Assembly: GCA_000320605.2 (NCBI GenBank)
Contig: KB445794.1
Coordinates: 1,910,475-1,974,474, forward strand
From: Gelatoporia subvermispora B
Lineage: Eukaryota > Basidiomycota > Agaricomycetes > Polyporales > Gelatoporiaceae
Length of the DNA stretch: 64,000 bases
Direction: 5' to 3'
Below the pieces are notes generated by a model. That model was given only the letters and a program-made list of their open reading frames with translations. It ran no database searches and had not been told where the DNA came from. Numbering within the stretch: the first letter of the stretch is position 1; each line of letters starts with the position of its first letter. A program made the translations under genes and the position numbers. This document shows positions 33,801 through 46,258 of the stretch, piece after piece.

Positions 33801-34504
33801 CGAATTAGTCGTTGCTCTTGAGAAATAAGGCTGCTGTGTCTGAGAGGACGTGTGTACGAATTGTGAGGACAGGTGGGTGAGTACGACGTGGTCGACGTCC
33901 CATGGGCTTCGAGGAAGGACACTCCCGATGACGTGTTGTGGGCAACCGACACGTGATCGTGATGTGTTCCTGAAGGGCCTGATTGGCATTGGAGGCGATG
34001 ATCAAGTTCAACAGTGACGAGGCGGTCAGGGAGTCTACTAGCCATATGTGTGCCCCGTGAGTTCCATCGTTACATCGTCTCCGAGGGTCATAATGGAGAC
34101 CCCACTCAACCACAAGGCTGACTTGGGTTTTGCTGTTCAAAGACTAAGGCAATTTTGCGAAACCTAGCTATGACTGTAGCCGTAGCTATGTTGTAGAAGT
34201 CACTGAATAGTACACAGGTATACAGCAGATGACTCGCATGCAACAACTCACGCGTGTCTCACTCATGGTGCAAAGAAATGTGATGGGCTCGCTTTTGTTG
34301 CATTGGTTTGTCGCTATGGACAGCGCTTGTCCACAGTCCAGCCAACCCAACCACTGTGCCCGTGTCCTCTCAACTGCATCACTACCACCGTTCCAAAGAT
34401 GAGCTTCATGATTATCTCTATAAAGAGGTCCAAGACGGGCTTGGCCCGTACGTGCTCGGTAGCATTATCTCTCAATATGTCGCTGACAGTCATGCATGGC
34501 AGGC
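33801..34504. other. Intergenic region
   Basis: Upstream flank of the EI24-like gene and start of the F-box array. No supported gene. Confidence 0.4.
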
Positions 34505-35990
34505 CCATGGATCTCATGACCCGCGACCAGAGCGGGCCCTTCGCGCAGGAAGTATTTAACATCATAACTTCCTGGTCCCGAGAGACGACGTCGTAGCCTG
34601 CATGCTGACACACAAACGATTCGTCGAACATTGTTGGAGATGTCTCTACGCTACACTGGACCTCTTGCCGGACAGCATACTGAAGTTCAACAAGGTTTAC
34701 CACCTCTGGGATGGTTCCCGGCTTGGGAGGTATGTCTTGCATTTCATGATAAGCGGCGATGAGGACCCTGTGAGATTTCAACAGCGGGTCACGGGTCGGC
34801 TCAATTCGAGAACTGGCTCGCCCCATTCGTTCCCCTCCTGTCTTCCTTGTGCAATGTCAAATCTGTGACATCATGGAAGATGATTCGTCCTGAAGCTCAC
34901 ACTTGCCTGTTGGACTATTTCGGGAGGACCATTGAGACGCCCAGCCTGAATACGCCTAATCTCTACAATTCCGATCAGACTCTTCTGTGCTTACGATTAT
35001 CCACGTGTCTTTCGGAACCCGCGATATCTGGTCCTCTTTGACTATATCCCAACCATGTTCAGACGCAATTGGGACCTCAAAATTCGGCAGTTCTGGAAGA
35101 TCTTACATTATGAGACGAGTTGGACGAGAAAGAAGACTACATCCCGTGGTCTGTTCCCGTGATGCAATGGCTACCGGCAAACCGTCCATATTTCCGTGTG
35201 CGAAGCGCGACGGTTCATTGGTGTCATCTCAATACTCCCATTTTTGCATCTATATCACGCAATACTCCCGTCATTTGAGAGGCTCTCGCTCGTGTTGGAT
35301 ATTTTCAGACCGACGTAAGTGAGTATTGCGTTTCCTGTACCGTAAGATACAAGCTTACGAATCGAACGTAGGGCCCTGGGGCAATTGTACAGACCATACA
35401 GACCCGGAAGACGATGAATCATCCGACGTTTGGCTCTACTTTCGTGTCATTTCTTCATGGCTGATATTGTTCAGTATTCACACAGATTACTTCGGTGAGG
35501 ACCCTATAAGTCGCGGTGAACGTCGCGAACAACGCTGACAAGGGCTGCAGGACGAGGCTGCGAACACAACGGACAACGTGGCAGCCGTCGATCTTCACGC
35601 ACGCACCTTCCGGTCGATGCCCGATATACTGGCCGATATACTGGCAACGATGCTGAAAGTTGCCTTATGGTGCACGACTATGTTGAGCTGGCGGCTGCCG
35701 TGACCAAATGACTCGACTCCATCATCATACCAGACCCGTACGGGCATCTGGTTTCGCCTCAATCTGTATTACGGGTGGGATTATCACATCCAGGGTTTAC
35801 ACGAACTCGACGAGTGTCTTGCTGATCAGCTTACCGCCTGGCACAGTTGTTCAACCAGGGCCGCCTTGCAGATTATATGGCCTACGATCTTAATTAGTAA
35901 CGCCAAAGAGGTTTGGTTGGAGTGGTTGAAGGGTCAGATGCTTCGCCTTGCGAATTTCGGATGCTATTTGATGGTCAAGGTTCCCAGGTA
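34505..35990 (+). pseudogene. F-box/LRR-like pseudogene A
   Basis: Fragments in shifting frames match members B and D of this array in order: SGPFAQEV (F-box start), VVACMLTHKRFVEHCW, SRLGRYVLHFMI, FVPLLSSLCNVKSV, NSDQTLLCLRLSTCL and PWSVPVMQWLPANRPYFRVR. Frame changes between most of these and no full-length model can be built, so it is dead. F-box proteins of this kind normally recruit substrates to SCF ubiquitin ligases through the F-box/Skp1 contact. Confidence 0.75.
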
Positions 35991-36725
35991 GCGCTATTTG
36001 ATTCACTCCCCCATACTTTAATGAACCGCTACGCTGGATAACAGATGGTCCGCCTTCATACGTCTAATTCTCAAATTCATCTGGAGTGCTATCATCTAGT
36101 GCCATGATTTTGATAAATGAAGAAGAAATAAGTCGCGGTGCCAAGTTGTCAACAACTTAAGGGTTGTTCTCATCAGATTACGAGACGCAAGAGGTCATTG
36201 CCTCATCCCCGCATGTTCGCGTTATTTCCGTCGCCACAAGATATCCAACTGTGTCAAATGTATACCTTGAAAATCATGGTAGTTTCAATCATACTACTTG
36301 CATTTCTGTCTACTTAACTTGCGAGTTCCTGATGCGTCCAGAAAGTTTCGTGAGAGCTGGAGAAAATAAGCAAGTTCGCCAACTTCATCAATCAAATCAC
36401 GGGTCTTATTCCTTACTTGGAACTTACAGTACACAACAACTTCGCATCTTGGCGCCAAACAACTACACTTGTCCACGGTTGCAGTATAGCCGCATGCGCA
36501 CGAAGGCATCATTCCGCAAAGCGAGTGACTCGATGGATCCCACAAGCGCTTATCGCCTTGATCGAGTTGATCAGTGATTACAGCCAGCTCGGCGTCTCTA
36601 ATTCTCCCTTTTGTCCTCCATATCACACCTATGTGAAGCTAGAGAACTGATGGACGAGGAATTGGGACCGTAGGTAATGTTTTTGCTTCAGGAAATTCGG
36701 TTTAGTGACTACTTTTGACATCAGG
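35991..36725. other. Spacer between F-box-like copies A and B
   Basis: No gene seen. AT-rich with short frames only. Confidence 0.35.
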
Positions 36726-38236
36726 CGTATCAATCTGCACGATGCCATGCATAGTGGACCCTTTCCACAGGAGATCTATGATATGGTGATCGACGAGGTT
36801 GCCTCACTTGACATTGTGGGGACCCAGAACAAGAAAAATCTTCTAGCATGCATGTTCTCCTGCAAGCAATTTGTCGAGCCATCATGCCGGCACATGTATC
36901 GGGAATTGACGCTGTCGCCCACGACAGACGTTGGAAGAACCTCTGCATTGTATCATCCATCCCGACTTGGGAAGTACGTGCGCAGCCTATCGATTTTTGG
37001 AGTTTGGCGAAGATTCTCTACGTCCGCTTTCCTCTTTCTTACCCTTGCTGGCTCGCCTACATAACATCAAGTCGCTAGAATTCTCGTTGAACTGGGAATG
37101 CCTCGGTCCAGATACACGTTCATTCATACTGCAGCACTTCCCCCCAACAGTCAAGGAGCTGTATATTTCTGACACTAATTTTCACAATTCTAATCAAACT
37201 CTTCGATTCTTGCGCTCATTCTCGCATCTTTCGGTGCTTGCGATCAGCAATGATATTACATGGCAATATCCGAACCACACATGGCGCCAACTATCGGCAC
37301 AAGAGCCCCTGAAGCTGGACTATCTACGAATAGACGACAACGTTGCTCATGAAGCCCATCCGTGGGCAACTCCCACGATACAATGGCTGCTGGCGGAGCG
37401 ACGGCAATTTCACGTGCGCAATCTACACATTGTTTGGACCCACACCAATGTTCAACCACTGGTGGATCTCATGGAAAAATTACTACCAAACATAGAGAAG
37501 TTGGACTTGAGATTGAATATCCGAGAGTGGAGCAATTGTGGGTCTAACAATGACTGATACATGCCACAACTTAGATTATCGTCATATCTTAGGGCCCTTG
37601 GGTGACAATGCTGAAGCATATGGTCTGGAGGACGATGAGGCGTTTGACCCTGGTGAGTTTGCCAACCGAACGTCAAGTGCGCATCTGGAAATATTGATCT
37701 TATCTGTTGAACAGATATGACGCAGGAAGACCTTAGGGAGTGGAACACGCGATTAGAGACGGAAGCTCGACTGTGAAATACTGAAGACGAAGCAATCCAA
37801 ACAAGCACCGAAGCTCAAGCACATCTCCGTCACGATCTATATACCTGCTGACCTCCTGGAGTTCCCTCGGTTTTGTCGCTGGGTCACGTCGATGGCACGT
37901 TCCGATGTAGTGCTTAATTTCAAGCTGGACATGGCAGAAGCTGGCTTGGAATATGAAGACATTGAGCAAATCGACACCGGTCTGGCGCACCATCTGGAGA
38001 TCTGGCGGAACTCCTTTTCAACAACGATTTTCGACATAGATTGGCCAGATGACGCATGGGATATCGCGGACGAAGGATTACCCTGGCTTGAGTGGATACG
38101 CGATCAATGGCCTCGGCTAGACGAACTGGGGATGCCGTTTGACGGACGGCATGTTAGAGCTGAGTTATCACATTCGACACCGATTTGCCTGTCGTGGACG
38201 AGGCAGTCTAGTTCCTCCAGTACTGAGACAGATTGA
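36726..38236 (+). pseudogene. F-box/LRR-like pseudogene B
   Basis: Long readable blocks: SGPFPQEIYDMVIDEV, LLACMFSCKQFVEPSCRHMY, RLGKYVRSLSIFGVW; then after a frame change near 37010 FLPLLARLHNIKSLEF through NIEKLDLRLN; another change near 37530; an exon ending at about 37650 with a GTGAGT donor; and an in-frame TGA at 37774-37776 where member D continues. The last part (about 37840-38236) ends WTRQSSSSSTETD. Two frame shifts plus a stop make a functional product unlikely unless splicing is very unusual. Leucine-rich-like spacing (LxxL) covers the middle. Confidence 0.7.
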
Positions 38237-38690
38237 AACAATATGATGTTATTATGAATCCCAACCATAAGGCCCTTCTTTTGAATGAGTCACTAACAAC
38301 AAACGGTAAATTAGAGGGTAATTATTAACGAACCCCGACGTGAGCGAAAGCTGGCCCTTATGTAGGGATATCGCATCTGACGCGTGACGAGTCGGTTTAC
38401 TAGTCTTAAATTAGACCGTGTGCGTCAGCGATTGGCACTTGCAACTTGGCTTCCACATTGCTCGATTTTGCCCCTGATAGACCATGAGTAACTGACTGGT
38501 GCGTCGAGAAGAGCAATCCCGCGATCACGGCGATTCCTGTGTGTCTTACTTACCCTCTAGTCCCTTCAGGACGGTGGAACGACGGGAGTACCGCCGCCGT
38601 ACGTCTTGCATCAACTGACTCGAATGATCTCTATCAACATGGTCTCAGGCCCAAGCCACCTTTCGACGGAGTCGCCTAGCAGAGCTGAAA

Positions 38691-38967
38691 TGATATCGAG
38701 CACATTGATACGGGGCTGGCGCACCACCTGGAACACTGGCGGAACACCTTTTTAAATGAGACTTTCGATACACGTTGGCCAGAAGAGGCGGATGATGGTG
38801 TTGCGGACGAAGGACTGCCGTGGTTTGAGTGGTTACGGAGTACATGGCCTCGGCTGGATGAGCTTGGATTACCATTTGGCGGGCCTCCTCCCAGAGTAGA
38901 GCTGACCCGCTCGACACCAATCCACATGTCGTGGACAAGGCAGCCTAGTCCCATCGTATTGAATTAG
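38691..38967 (+). pseudogene. Orphan last-exon fragment of the F-box-like family (C)
   Basis: Open for 92 codons from DIEHIDTGLAHHLEHW to PSPIVLN and a TAG. It is closely related to the tail of copy B (DIEQIDTGLAHHLEIW). No F-box or repeat part lies upstream. The spacer after it also resembles the spacer after B, so this is a duplicated tail-plus-spacer block. Confidence 0.8.
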
Positions 38968-39453
38968 GTTAGATAAACCTGATATACTGCATGGGTCTGT
39001 TCCGATGAAGCTATCCTTCTTGACACCAATGTGCATCACAAAATGATCGACGAATTGAAAACCAACCGTAACCTGATTAAAAGTCGCCCTAAGGGGAGCA
39101 GCAGGAGTTGACGAATCGGTTTGACAAAGCTGAGCCACATCGTGTACGTCAGCGCTTATTATCCGCCTGCCACACCGTCACACGCATGTTGATCAAGAGC
39201 ACTCGATCAGTGGTGCGTCGAAGAGCGACCTTGCGATATAACGGTGGTTCCCGTACGCCTCATACTGTCTCAGATCATTGAACTACAGGGTCACAGCAGT
39301 CATAGTGTATTCTGGAAGCCAAATAATGATCTTGCGGTCACCATGGTCTTCGACCCGCCGGCGAGCAACTTGACGAAGCCTGTTAGCATATATGAATGTT
39401 CCCCAGAGTAGGTATTTCAGAAAGATTGTTGCCAACGCCGAACAACTCAAAGT
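38968..39453. other. Spacer, duplicate of the one following copy B
   Basis: About 39135-39270 aligns with about 38420-38560 (shared words such as TACGTCAGCG/TGCGTCAGCG and GGTGCGTCGA). No gene. It probably contains the promoter and 5' end of copy D. Confidence 0.5.
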
Positions 39454-41039
39454 TTGATTAGCAATGTGATTCTACAAGACGTCGTACACAGCAGGTCATT
39501 CCCTCAGGAAATTTACGAGATGATCATCGACACCATTGCCGCTGCATCGGAAGACGCTTCCGGAGACGAGGGCGCGGAACGGCAGACGTTAAAGGCATGC
39601 GCATTGACGTGCAAGCAGTTCCTTGGGCGCTCACGACAACATCTGTTTGGCACGTTATTCCTATCGCATAAGAAGGATGCTGCGACACTGCAGACTGCAT
39701 ACGGTCCATCGCGTTTGGGTTTGTATGTAACGACACTGAAGATCTGGGATCCTCCTGGTGAGAGAGATCATGATCATCCTGGCACACCCGGGCCCATCCA
39801 TTGGCTTGCCTCCTTCATCCCGATGTTATCCCAACTCCCGAATGTCACCACGCTCTACCTCTACAATCTGAACTGGGCAATGCTTGGGTCAGCTACTCGA
39901 TCGTCCATTATCCGACATTTCTCAAACATCACATCGTTGGTCATGGTCCGCGTCAACGTCTGGACCTCGAACCAAGGGCTCCGGATCCTGCGGTCATTCC
40001 CTCATCTCAAGACGCTCGACTTGGGTGGGGTTCACTGGGAGTACCCTAATCACACCCAAAAACAGCTAGCCGTCCAGAGCGCATTGGATCTGGACTTCCT
40101 TATCATATGTGACGGGATGGATGTAGAAATAGACATTAATCCCTGGACTGTCCCTATGGCACACTGGCTATTGGCACCCCGCCCGCTGTGTCGCATACGA
40201 GCTGCGGAGCTGCACTGGGGACATGGGAATTGGCCACTACTGATGGCGATCCTGCGGAAATTGTCACCATCTCTCGAGGAATTGACGCTTCACCTGTACA
40301 CCCGCTTCTACGATCCCCGTAAGTCGACCAAGCTCTCGGACGTGTCTCGTTTATGTATCCGGGCTGCAGCACTATGGAAACATGAAGCAGAGTGGTACAC
40401 ACTCGAGGATAACGAAATGTCTGATGGTAAGACTTACCGCTGTCTGTACAGCTCGGTACTCATTGGCATACATCAGGCGAGACTTCGAGCAATGAGGAAG
40501 AATCCGGAGCCCAACGAGCACAATTAGAGTCTGAAGCAAGGCATCACATTAATGAAGACGAGGCCTTGCCGCTCTTCGTGGGCGAATTTGATAGAAACAA
40601 GGGATTACAAGCCCTCGATTTGCGTCGCGTCATCATCTCCTTGGGTGTGGACTACAATGCCGCGACGGTCCCTGCGCTCCTCGACTGGGTCTCCTCGTTG
40701 CCAGTCAGCACCTCTTTAGAACTCACCATCAGTCTACATGAGGGAGGCGCCCCGTATGAGCATCTCGACGAGATGGACAGCGGCATCGCACGCAATGTAG
40801 AGGAATGGCGCACATCGTCGCGGAAGGTCTCGTTCTGCTTGTATTGGCCAAGGGGAGAAGAACGACATCACACCGACGGCATGCCATGGAACGAATTTCT
40901 ATGCACACAGTCGCCTCGCCTCCGCGAGATGGGCGTGGCATTCGAGGGAAACGGTGTAACGCTAGATCTACCCGGCTCACCTGATCCCGTCGATGATCCC
41001 CTACTGTGGAGGCATGTTCAGGTCGACGGCGGAAACTAA
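39454..41039 (+). CDS. F-box/LRR-like protein D (start uncertain)
   Basis: Two coding segments, 39454-40426 and 40477-41039, join in frame through a 50-nt GT-AG intron. There is no ATG at 39454; the true start is probably in a short upstream exon that I could not fix. Order: F-box (SFPQEIYEMIIDTIAA), KACALTCKQFLGRSRQHLFG, then irregular leucine-rich segments (NVTTLYLYNLNW, NITSLVMVRVNVW, FPHLKTLDLGGVHW, LEELTLHLYT), and a C-terminal part related to the B and C tails. This is the only copy in the array with an unbroken frame. Likely an SCF substrate receptor, substrate unknown. Fast-evolving arrays of this type are frequent in Agaricomycetes. Confidence 0.75.
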
Positions 41040-41311
41040 TGCCTCGGTTTGTCCAGTGCAGTCGTTCCGAGCACATTCGAGAAGGAAGAACAATCAAAAG
41101 GTCGTTGGCGGAGGTGTACATTAGATGGAGCAAAAGAAATTAGATCATGAATTCAATCGGCGGCAGCAGCGCGATATAGTAGGAGGTATCTCTATAGATA
41201 AGATCGTTCGGGCAGAATCGTCGTAGTAGCGTGCGGTCATTAGATGTGCATTCCGGGAGTGTCGCGTGCGGGATAGCGGACCGTGTCGAGAAGCATTGCG
41301 AAACCGAGAAA
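41040..41311. other. Convergent 3' spacer
   Basis: Between the stop codons of F-box-like D (+) and the DnaJ gene (-). No gene seen. Confidence 0.45.
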
Positions 41312-43697
41312 TCATGACGCCTGTTTCTCAGGGGATGCTTCCCTCTCTTTAATATGTGTCGATTCGTGCTTCTTGGCCTTGGCCGCTGCGCGTGCCTGTG
41401 CTTGGAGCTGGTGGTGCTTCGACTTGCCAGACGCGGCCTCTGCGACCATTCTGAAAAGGCAAGGAAGGGTCAGAAAAACGGCTGCACCTATGAGGAACCT
41501 CCATACCGCTCGAGTTCTCTTCGCTCTTCGTCAGACTCGTCCGGCTGTGTCGACTTGAAGATCGCCCCCATCAATAGTAAACCCTGAACATCCAAGTGAG
41601 TGGAGAATATTGCGTGTAGACAGCACTTGCAGCTGACCTTCGCACGGTTATACAGGATGGGATCGGGCACCCCGGGTTCTTTCAATACATTGTCGACGAC
41701 CTGCGAAGTTATGTCAGCACATTAATGTAGATAACTAGTGATGCCGAAGGACGTACTTCGCGAAGCACCTGGACCACCTCAAAGCGAGTACCTCGCCAAG
41801 AGGCCAACATGATCTACGTCATAGCTTCAGTCCCGATAACTTTGAACCCATCCGTTCTAACGCACCCTGCCAGTTACGTCCTCTTCGAGCGCGCGGAGCT
41901 CCTCTTCGGGGACCTCGCCTTTCAGCTGCAGCTTCTCCATCTCCTGCATCACCTGTTGCACTCCCAGGCTGGTACAAACGAATCAGGTATAGCTATACGC
42001 CCTGACATACCCAGTGTACTCACGCGCTACCAATGACGCCCCATGCCTCCTTGGCAAGAGAGCCCTTCTCTTTGAGCCTCGAGAAGAATCCGGGGCTGCA
42101 TACGCGTGAGCGACTGAGTGGATCCATAAAGACCAATTTGGACACTCACATCCCTAAGAATTTCCGCGACTTCAAGAATGACGTTGCCTTCATGATGTAC
42201 ACATTCCCGATCGTGTGCAATAGCTATATACGCCATCTATCGTCAGTGATCATCCGGTCCGCTTGCACCCAGCGGGACCACGCACCTCAACACCAAAGCT
42301 CTCAAGCTTGAGGTCATCCGCCTCCTGGCGCATCTTCGCCTCGAACGTCTTCGTCTCGGGGTCGTCCTTGTCGCCGGGGTGCTTCGCCTCGACGAACGGG
42401 CGCAGGCGCTCCGTGAGCTTCGCAGTAAGCATCTCGACGCGCTGCTCCATGTTCTTCCGGCGCTCCTCGTCCAGCTCCTGCAGCTTCTTCTTCTGCTCTG
42501 GCGTCAGCTTCGCGCGCTTCTTCCCGTGCGCCTCCTTGTCTTTCTCCTTGCCGTGCTCCTTGAGCGCGGAGGATGAGGAGGACGCGCTCGGTGCGGGCGA
42601 GTCTGTAGAGGCCGCGGGCGGAGGGGAAGGAGGGGACGTGGGGGGCGAGTTGAGCGGGGACGTCGGGGCGGTCGTGAAGGTGGTTGCGGAGGCCGACGGC
42701 ACGGCTTCGGGGGGGACGGGCGGCGGGGAGCCTGCGATGCCGGGTGTCGGCGCCGGGCTGGGGGCCGCGCCCTCGTTGAGCTCCTTCTCGATCTCCGCCT
42801 TCTCCTCGTCGGTCATCATCGTCGTCGCCATGCTCGTCATCTCCTTCATCAGCGAGATTTCCCCGATCTGCGGCGCGGGCGTGCACTCAGCGCGGGAAGG
42901 GGAGGAGGCGGGGGGTGCTCACGTAGTCCTTGAACCGCTCGCCGCCGAAGACGTTCGCGAAGAAGCCGGCGGCGTCCTCCATGTTGACGGGGCCCTCTTT
43001 GTCCATCTGCACGAGTAGTGAGCGGCCGCGCAGGCGGAGCACACGGATAGCACGCACCATCTTTGCGCCATTCTTGTCGTATACCGCTCGTAGGTTCTGC
43101 ATTCACAGAGTCAGCACAGCGTCCGGCATGGAACATATCGGGTGGTCGAGACGTGTGGAACAAAGGGCGACGGGGTCGCTCTGTGTGCGGTCCTTCGATT
43201 GTGAGAATGATTGAACTCACAGGATCCGAGAGAACCTGGTACGCTTTGCTGAGAACACATCAACCGAGTGCACATATGCGCCACCACAGACCGCTACACA
43301 CCTGATATCCTTGAACTTCTCCTCTGCATCAGGGGACGGGTTCTTATCTGGATGATACTACCCGCCGGCACCCAGACGCACGGCAATTCACAGCGCAAGC
43401 CCACAAGTGGCACCACAAAGACGTGTGCATCGTCCAAAGCGGCGAACGTTTCCAGAAATCGAGCAGCAGAGATAAAGGACACTGATCAGCACACAACGCC
43501 CGACAACCGCACGACGAGCAAACGCACCTTGATCGCCTGCTTCCTATACGCCTTCTTCAAGTCCGTGTCGTTCACATCCGGGGTCACACCGAGCTACACC
43601 ACCACAAACCGACCCACAAACCCGTCAGCCGCACTGCCCCGATCCCAGCCCAGCCCGCGCGCACCAGGTCATAGTACTCAGTCTCCACCGGCGCCAT
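41312..43697 (-). CDS. DnaJ/Hsp40 co-chaperone, Caj1/Djp1 type
   Basis: J-domain protein with a DnaJ-X domain, expected to stimulate Hsp70 in the cytosol; yeast Djp1 helps protein import into peroxisomes and mitochondria. Fourteen exons: 43697-43665, 43593-43528, 43357-43302, 43248-43221, 43096-43058, 43006-42923, 42867-42286, 42223-42150, 42095-42024, 41968-41866, 41813-41757, 41700-41638, 41583-41507, 41450-41312; 490 residues, all GT-AG, all phases consistent. The J-domain (YYDLLGVTPDV, LKKAYRKQAIKYHPDKNP with intact HPD) is spread over five small exons. GFFANVFGGERFKDY follows, then a long Pro/Ser/Ala low-complexity insert in the large exon, EERRKNMEQRVEMLTAKL, and the X-domain motifs ESFGVELLHTIGNVY and KSRKFLGIPGFFSRLKEKG. 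The end is a basic Gln/Ala-rich tail. Confidence 0.93.
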
Positions 43698-44427
43698 GGT
43701 CGCGTCCGAGTACACTCTCGAATTCGCGGGGTGTCGAGCGGGTGTCAGAAAGACCGCGCTGCTCGCAAGGCACAGAGGGGCGGGGGCGGGCAAGCGAGCG
43801 ATGTGAAGGGTGGAGGGCGCAGAGAGAAATGTTTGTGCAGCAGATCGGAGTGTGCTCGCGTCTGCGGGTGGGTCCCGGCTGCGCGCCTGCCGCGGCTGCC
43901 CTTGCCGTCCTCGCCACACAGGCTCAGCCCAGCCCAGCCCGCAGCAGCTCGGCCAGGCGCAGCATGCCCAGCCGGGCCAGGCTCAGCGCACTGCCGCGCT
44001 CAAACGCGTTCCACACCAGCCACTTGGGGTGGACCCGCACGCGATCAACGTCCCCAATCCGACTCAGGCGGGACAAAAACTAGATAACGTATGTAGAGGT
44101 AGACATTCCGAATAGTGCCTGTAAATAATGATACGTGTCGGTTCCGGGTGCAGACCGCACGCGGCGGCGACGTCTACTACTACTGTACGGCGTAAATGTG
44201 AGTATGTGGGGCAGATCAGTAGATGTAGATAGGTTGCAAGGGGGCGACAGTGGATATGGACCGAATAGATATGTATGGCTGAGCGAAAGTGGGCAGAGTT
44301 CGCCGCTATGCTGAACACCTGAAGAAATAAACACATGACACACAGCAGAGAGAGAACAGGTTGCGAAAAGAGCGAGGCGGAATGGACACAAAACGAGGTC
44401 GGGCGGGTGGCGGACGGCCATCGGCCA
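43698..44427. other. DnaJ promoter and 3' flank of the next gene
   Basis: Both neighbours lie on the minus strand. The stretch 43900-44000 is rich in CCCAGC/CAGCC words. No gene seen. Confidence 0.4.
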
Positions 44428-45365
44428 TCAGCCGCCTTCGTGCGTGCTTGTTGAGAAGCGCACGACTTTGCGTGGGGTGAGCTCCGCCGAGGCCGAATCG
44501 TCGTCCGACTCCCGCGCGGTGGCCGACGAGGCCCCCGAGTTCTTCCGGCCGGGTAGCAGCCTCGACATGCTGAGGTGCAGCCGCGCGGGAACGAACGGTA
44601 CAGATGCGCTGCGCGTCGAGCGCGGCGTAGACGGTGTTGTCGACGTTAGCGTGGAAAGCGACGCGTCAGATGCCGATGGCGTCAGGGGCGCGGACGTGGG
44701 CGCGCTGTTCGAGCGCGCGACAAGCGAAGCCGGTTTCTTCAGCGAGGAGCGTGCTGGTGGCGGCGGGAGCGACACCGCGGGTACAGATGTGCGTCGACGG
44801 TGTAGATTCGGTCGACTCGAGGAAAAGGAGGAATCGTACGGCTGAGAGGCGGATTCGAAGTGGCTGCGCGTGTAAGGCTGCGGACCTAAGCGAGGGGAGC
44901 GCAGATGCGGCGTGCGCGAGACATGTAAGCCCATGGCGATTTGTTGGATCGTGGGGCGGGTATCGTATGCATCGCGAACGTTGAAGCGGGAGGGTGCTGG
45001 AGGGGTGCTCTCCTCAGGGGTCGAGTACATCCCAGTGCTCTGCAGGATCAAAGTTCAAGTTCGCAAAACACATCGGCGTAGGTGCGGCTGGGGATCGCAC
45101 TCACCATGGAGCCGCTGCCTCTCCGTCTTGTCACGCTGAACGACCGGCGAACGCTGTTCACGATTTTGGTCGCAGTGATTTTCGAGCCAGAGCTGCTCGC
45201 AGTTACCGACTCGGCCATGAGGTCGGTGCTCCAGGATCTAGACACGGCAGGTCGCTTTGGGTGTATCGCAGAGTCGTCTAGAGCATGCCTAACGGCGCAG
45301 ACGTCGGGTGCAGGCGCGCCTGTACGCGCCTGCCACCGACGGGGCGGTGGGAAGGTGTTCTCCAT
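44428..45365 (-). CDS. Ser/Pro-rich protein of unknown function
   Basis: Exons 45365-45105 and 45039-44428 join in phase 0 through a 65-nt intron; 290 residues, start MENTFPPPRRWQ. It is mostly disordered, rich in Ser, Thr, Pro and Arg. The one stretch that looks conserved is RPTIQQIAMGLHVSRTPHLR at the start of exon 2. Near the C-terminus RKVVRF fits the RVxF-type docking pattern for protein phosphatase 1. I do not recognise the family; a regulatory or scaffold role is only a guess. Confidence 0.75.
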
Positions 45366-46258
45366 ATGTTGAAGAGGGGGTTGAAAACAGCGGCTGGTGG
45401 CGAGGGGCGCGGGGTGGTCGAGTGATGCAGGGTAAAGATCGAAGTTAAGTATAGCGGAGTTTCGCCGAAGAATTAAGGCATGCAGGAGACGGTGTGGAAG
45501 ATGACGATGGGGAGCAGCTTTCGCTGGCGGGAGCGAACCGTGGCAGTCACGCGAGGGGGAGGTGCGACAAGTCAGAACGCGGACACGGCGCTCGGCCTCG
45601 GCGAATGCGTGGCTCCCACGTGCCGTGAGTGTGGCGGTGCTCTTGCCTCTTTCGTCTGTCGGTGCCTGGGCTCTCAGATCTCCGTGCGATCGCAGTTCAT
45701 CACACGCAGTGACAACCTGTGCACACCGAATTGATGGAGGTAGACAAGGACAGAGGAGACGGGAGCATAAACCCGCGAACACGTTCTTGCATATAAGCTT
45801 CACCGCCAGCACGTCGATCATACACGCCTTCCATTCATTTGACGTCATGAACGCGAGAGACTTTCCGCTTTCGGCAACACCCTTGACATATTCCTGCTAC
45901 ACCCGCGCCAGAGCGCAGATGATCATGCTTCGTCTTGTCTCGTTCCCGGCGACTAGTCTACCAATATATCCTACATAACTCTCAGCTCGGGGAGTTGCTG
46001 CGCTATTCTCGGACAGCGCGATGACGTGGCTCACTGCCCGCTGCACACGCAAGTCCCGGCTGGTTCTGCAAGTTCCCATCTTCACGCCTTCCTACCGGAC
46101 GACCGACACACCCGCCGCGAATCCAGGTCCGGCGACCTCTCCGCCCCGACGCGCCGTTCGCAAGGACCGAAATATGCTGGCTATTCTGGTAGACGATACA
46201 TATATCTCCGGCTGGCTTCCGCAAATAACAGTAGACATGTCCTGCACCTGAAGCGGCA
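45366..46258. other. Intergenic region
   Basis: Upstream flank of the Ser-rich gene and downstream flank of the M20 gene. Short frames have no support. Confidence 0.4.
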
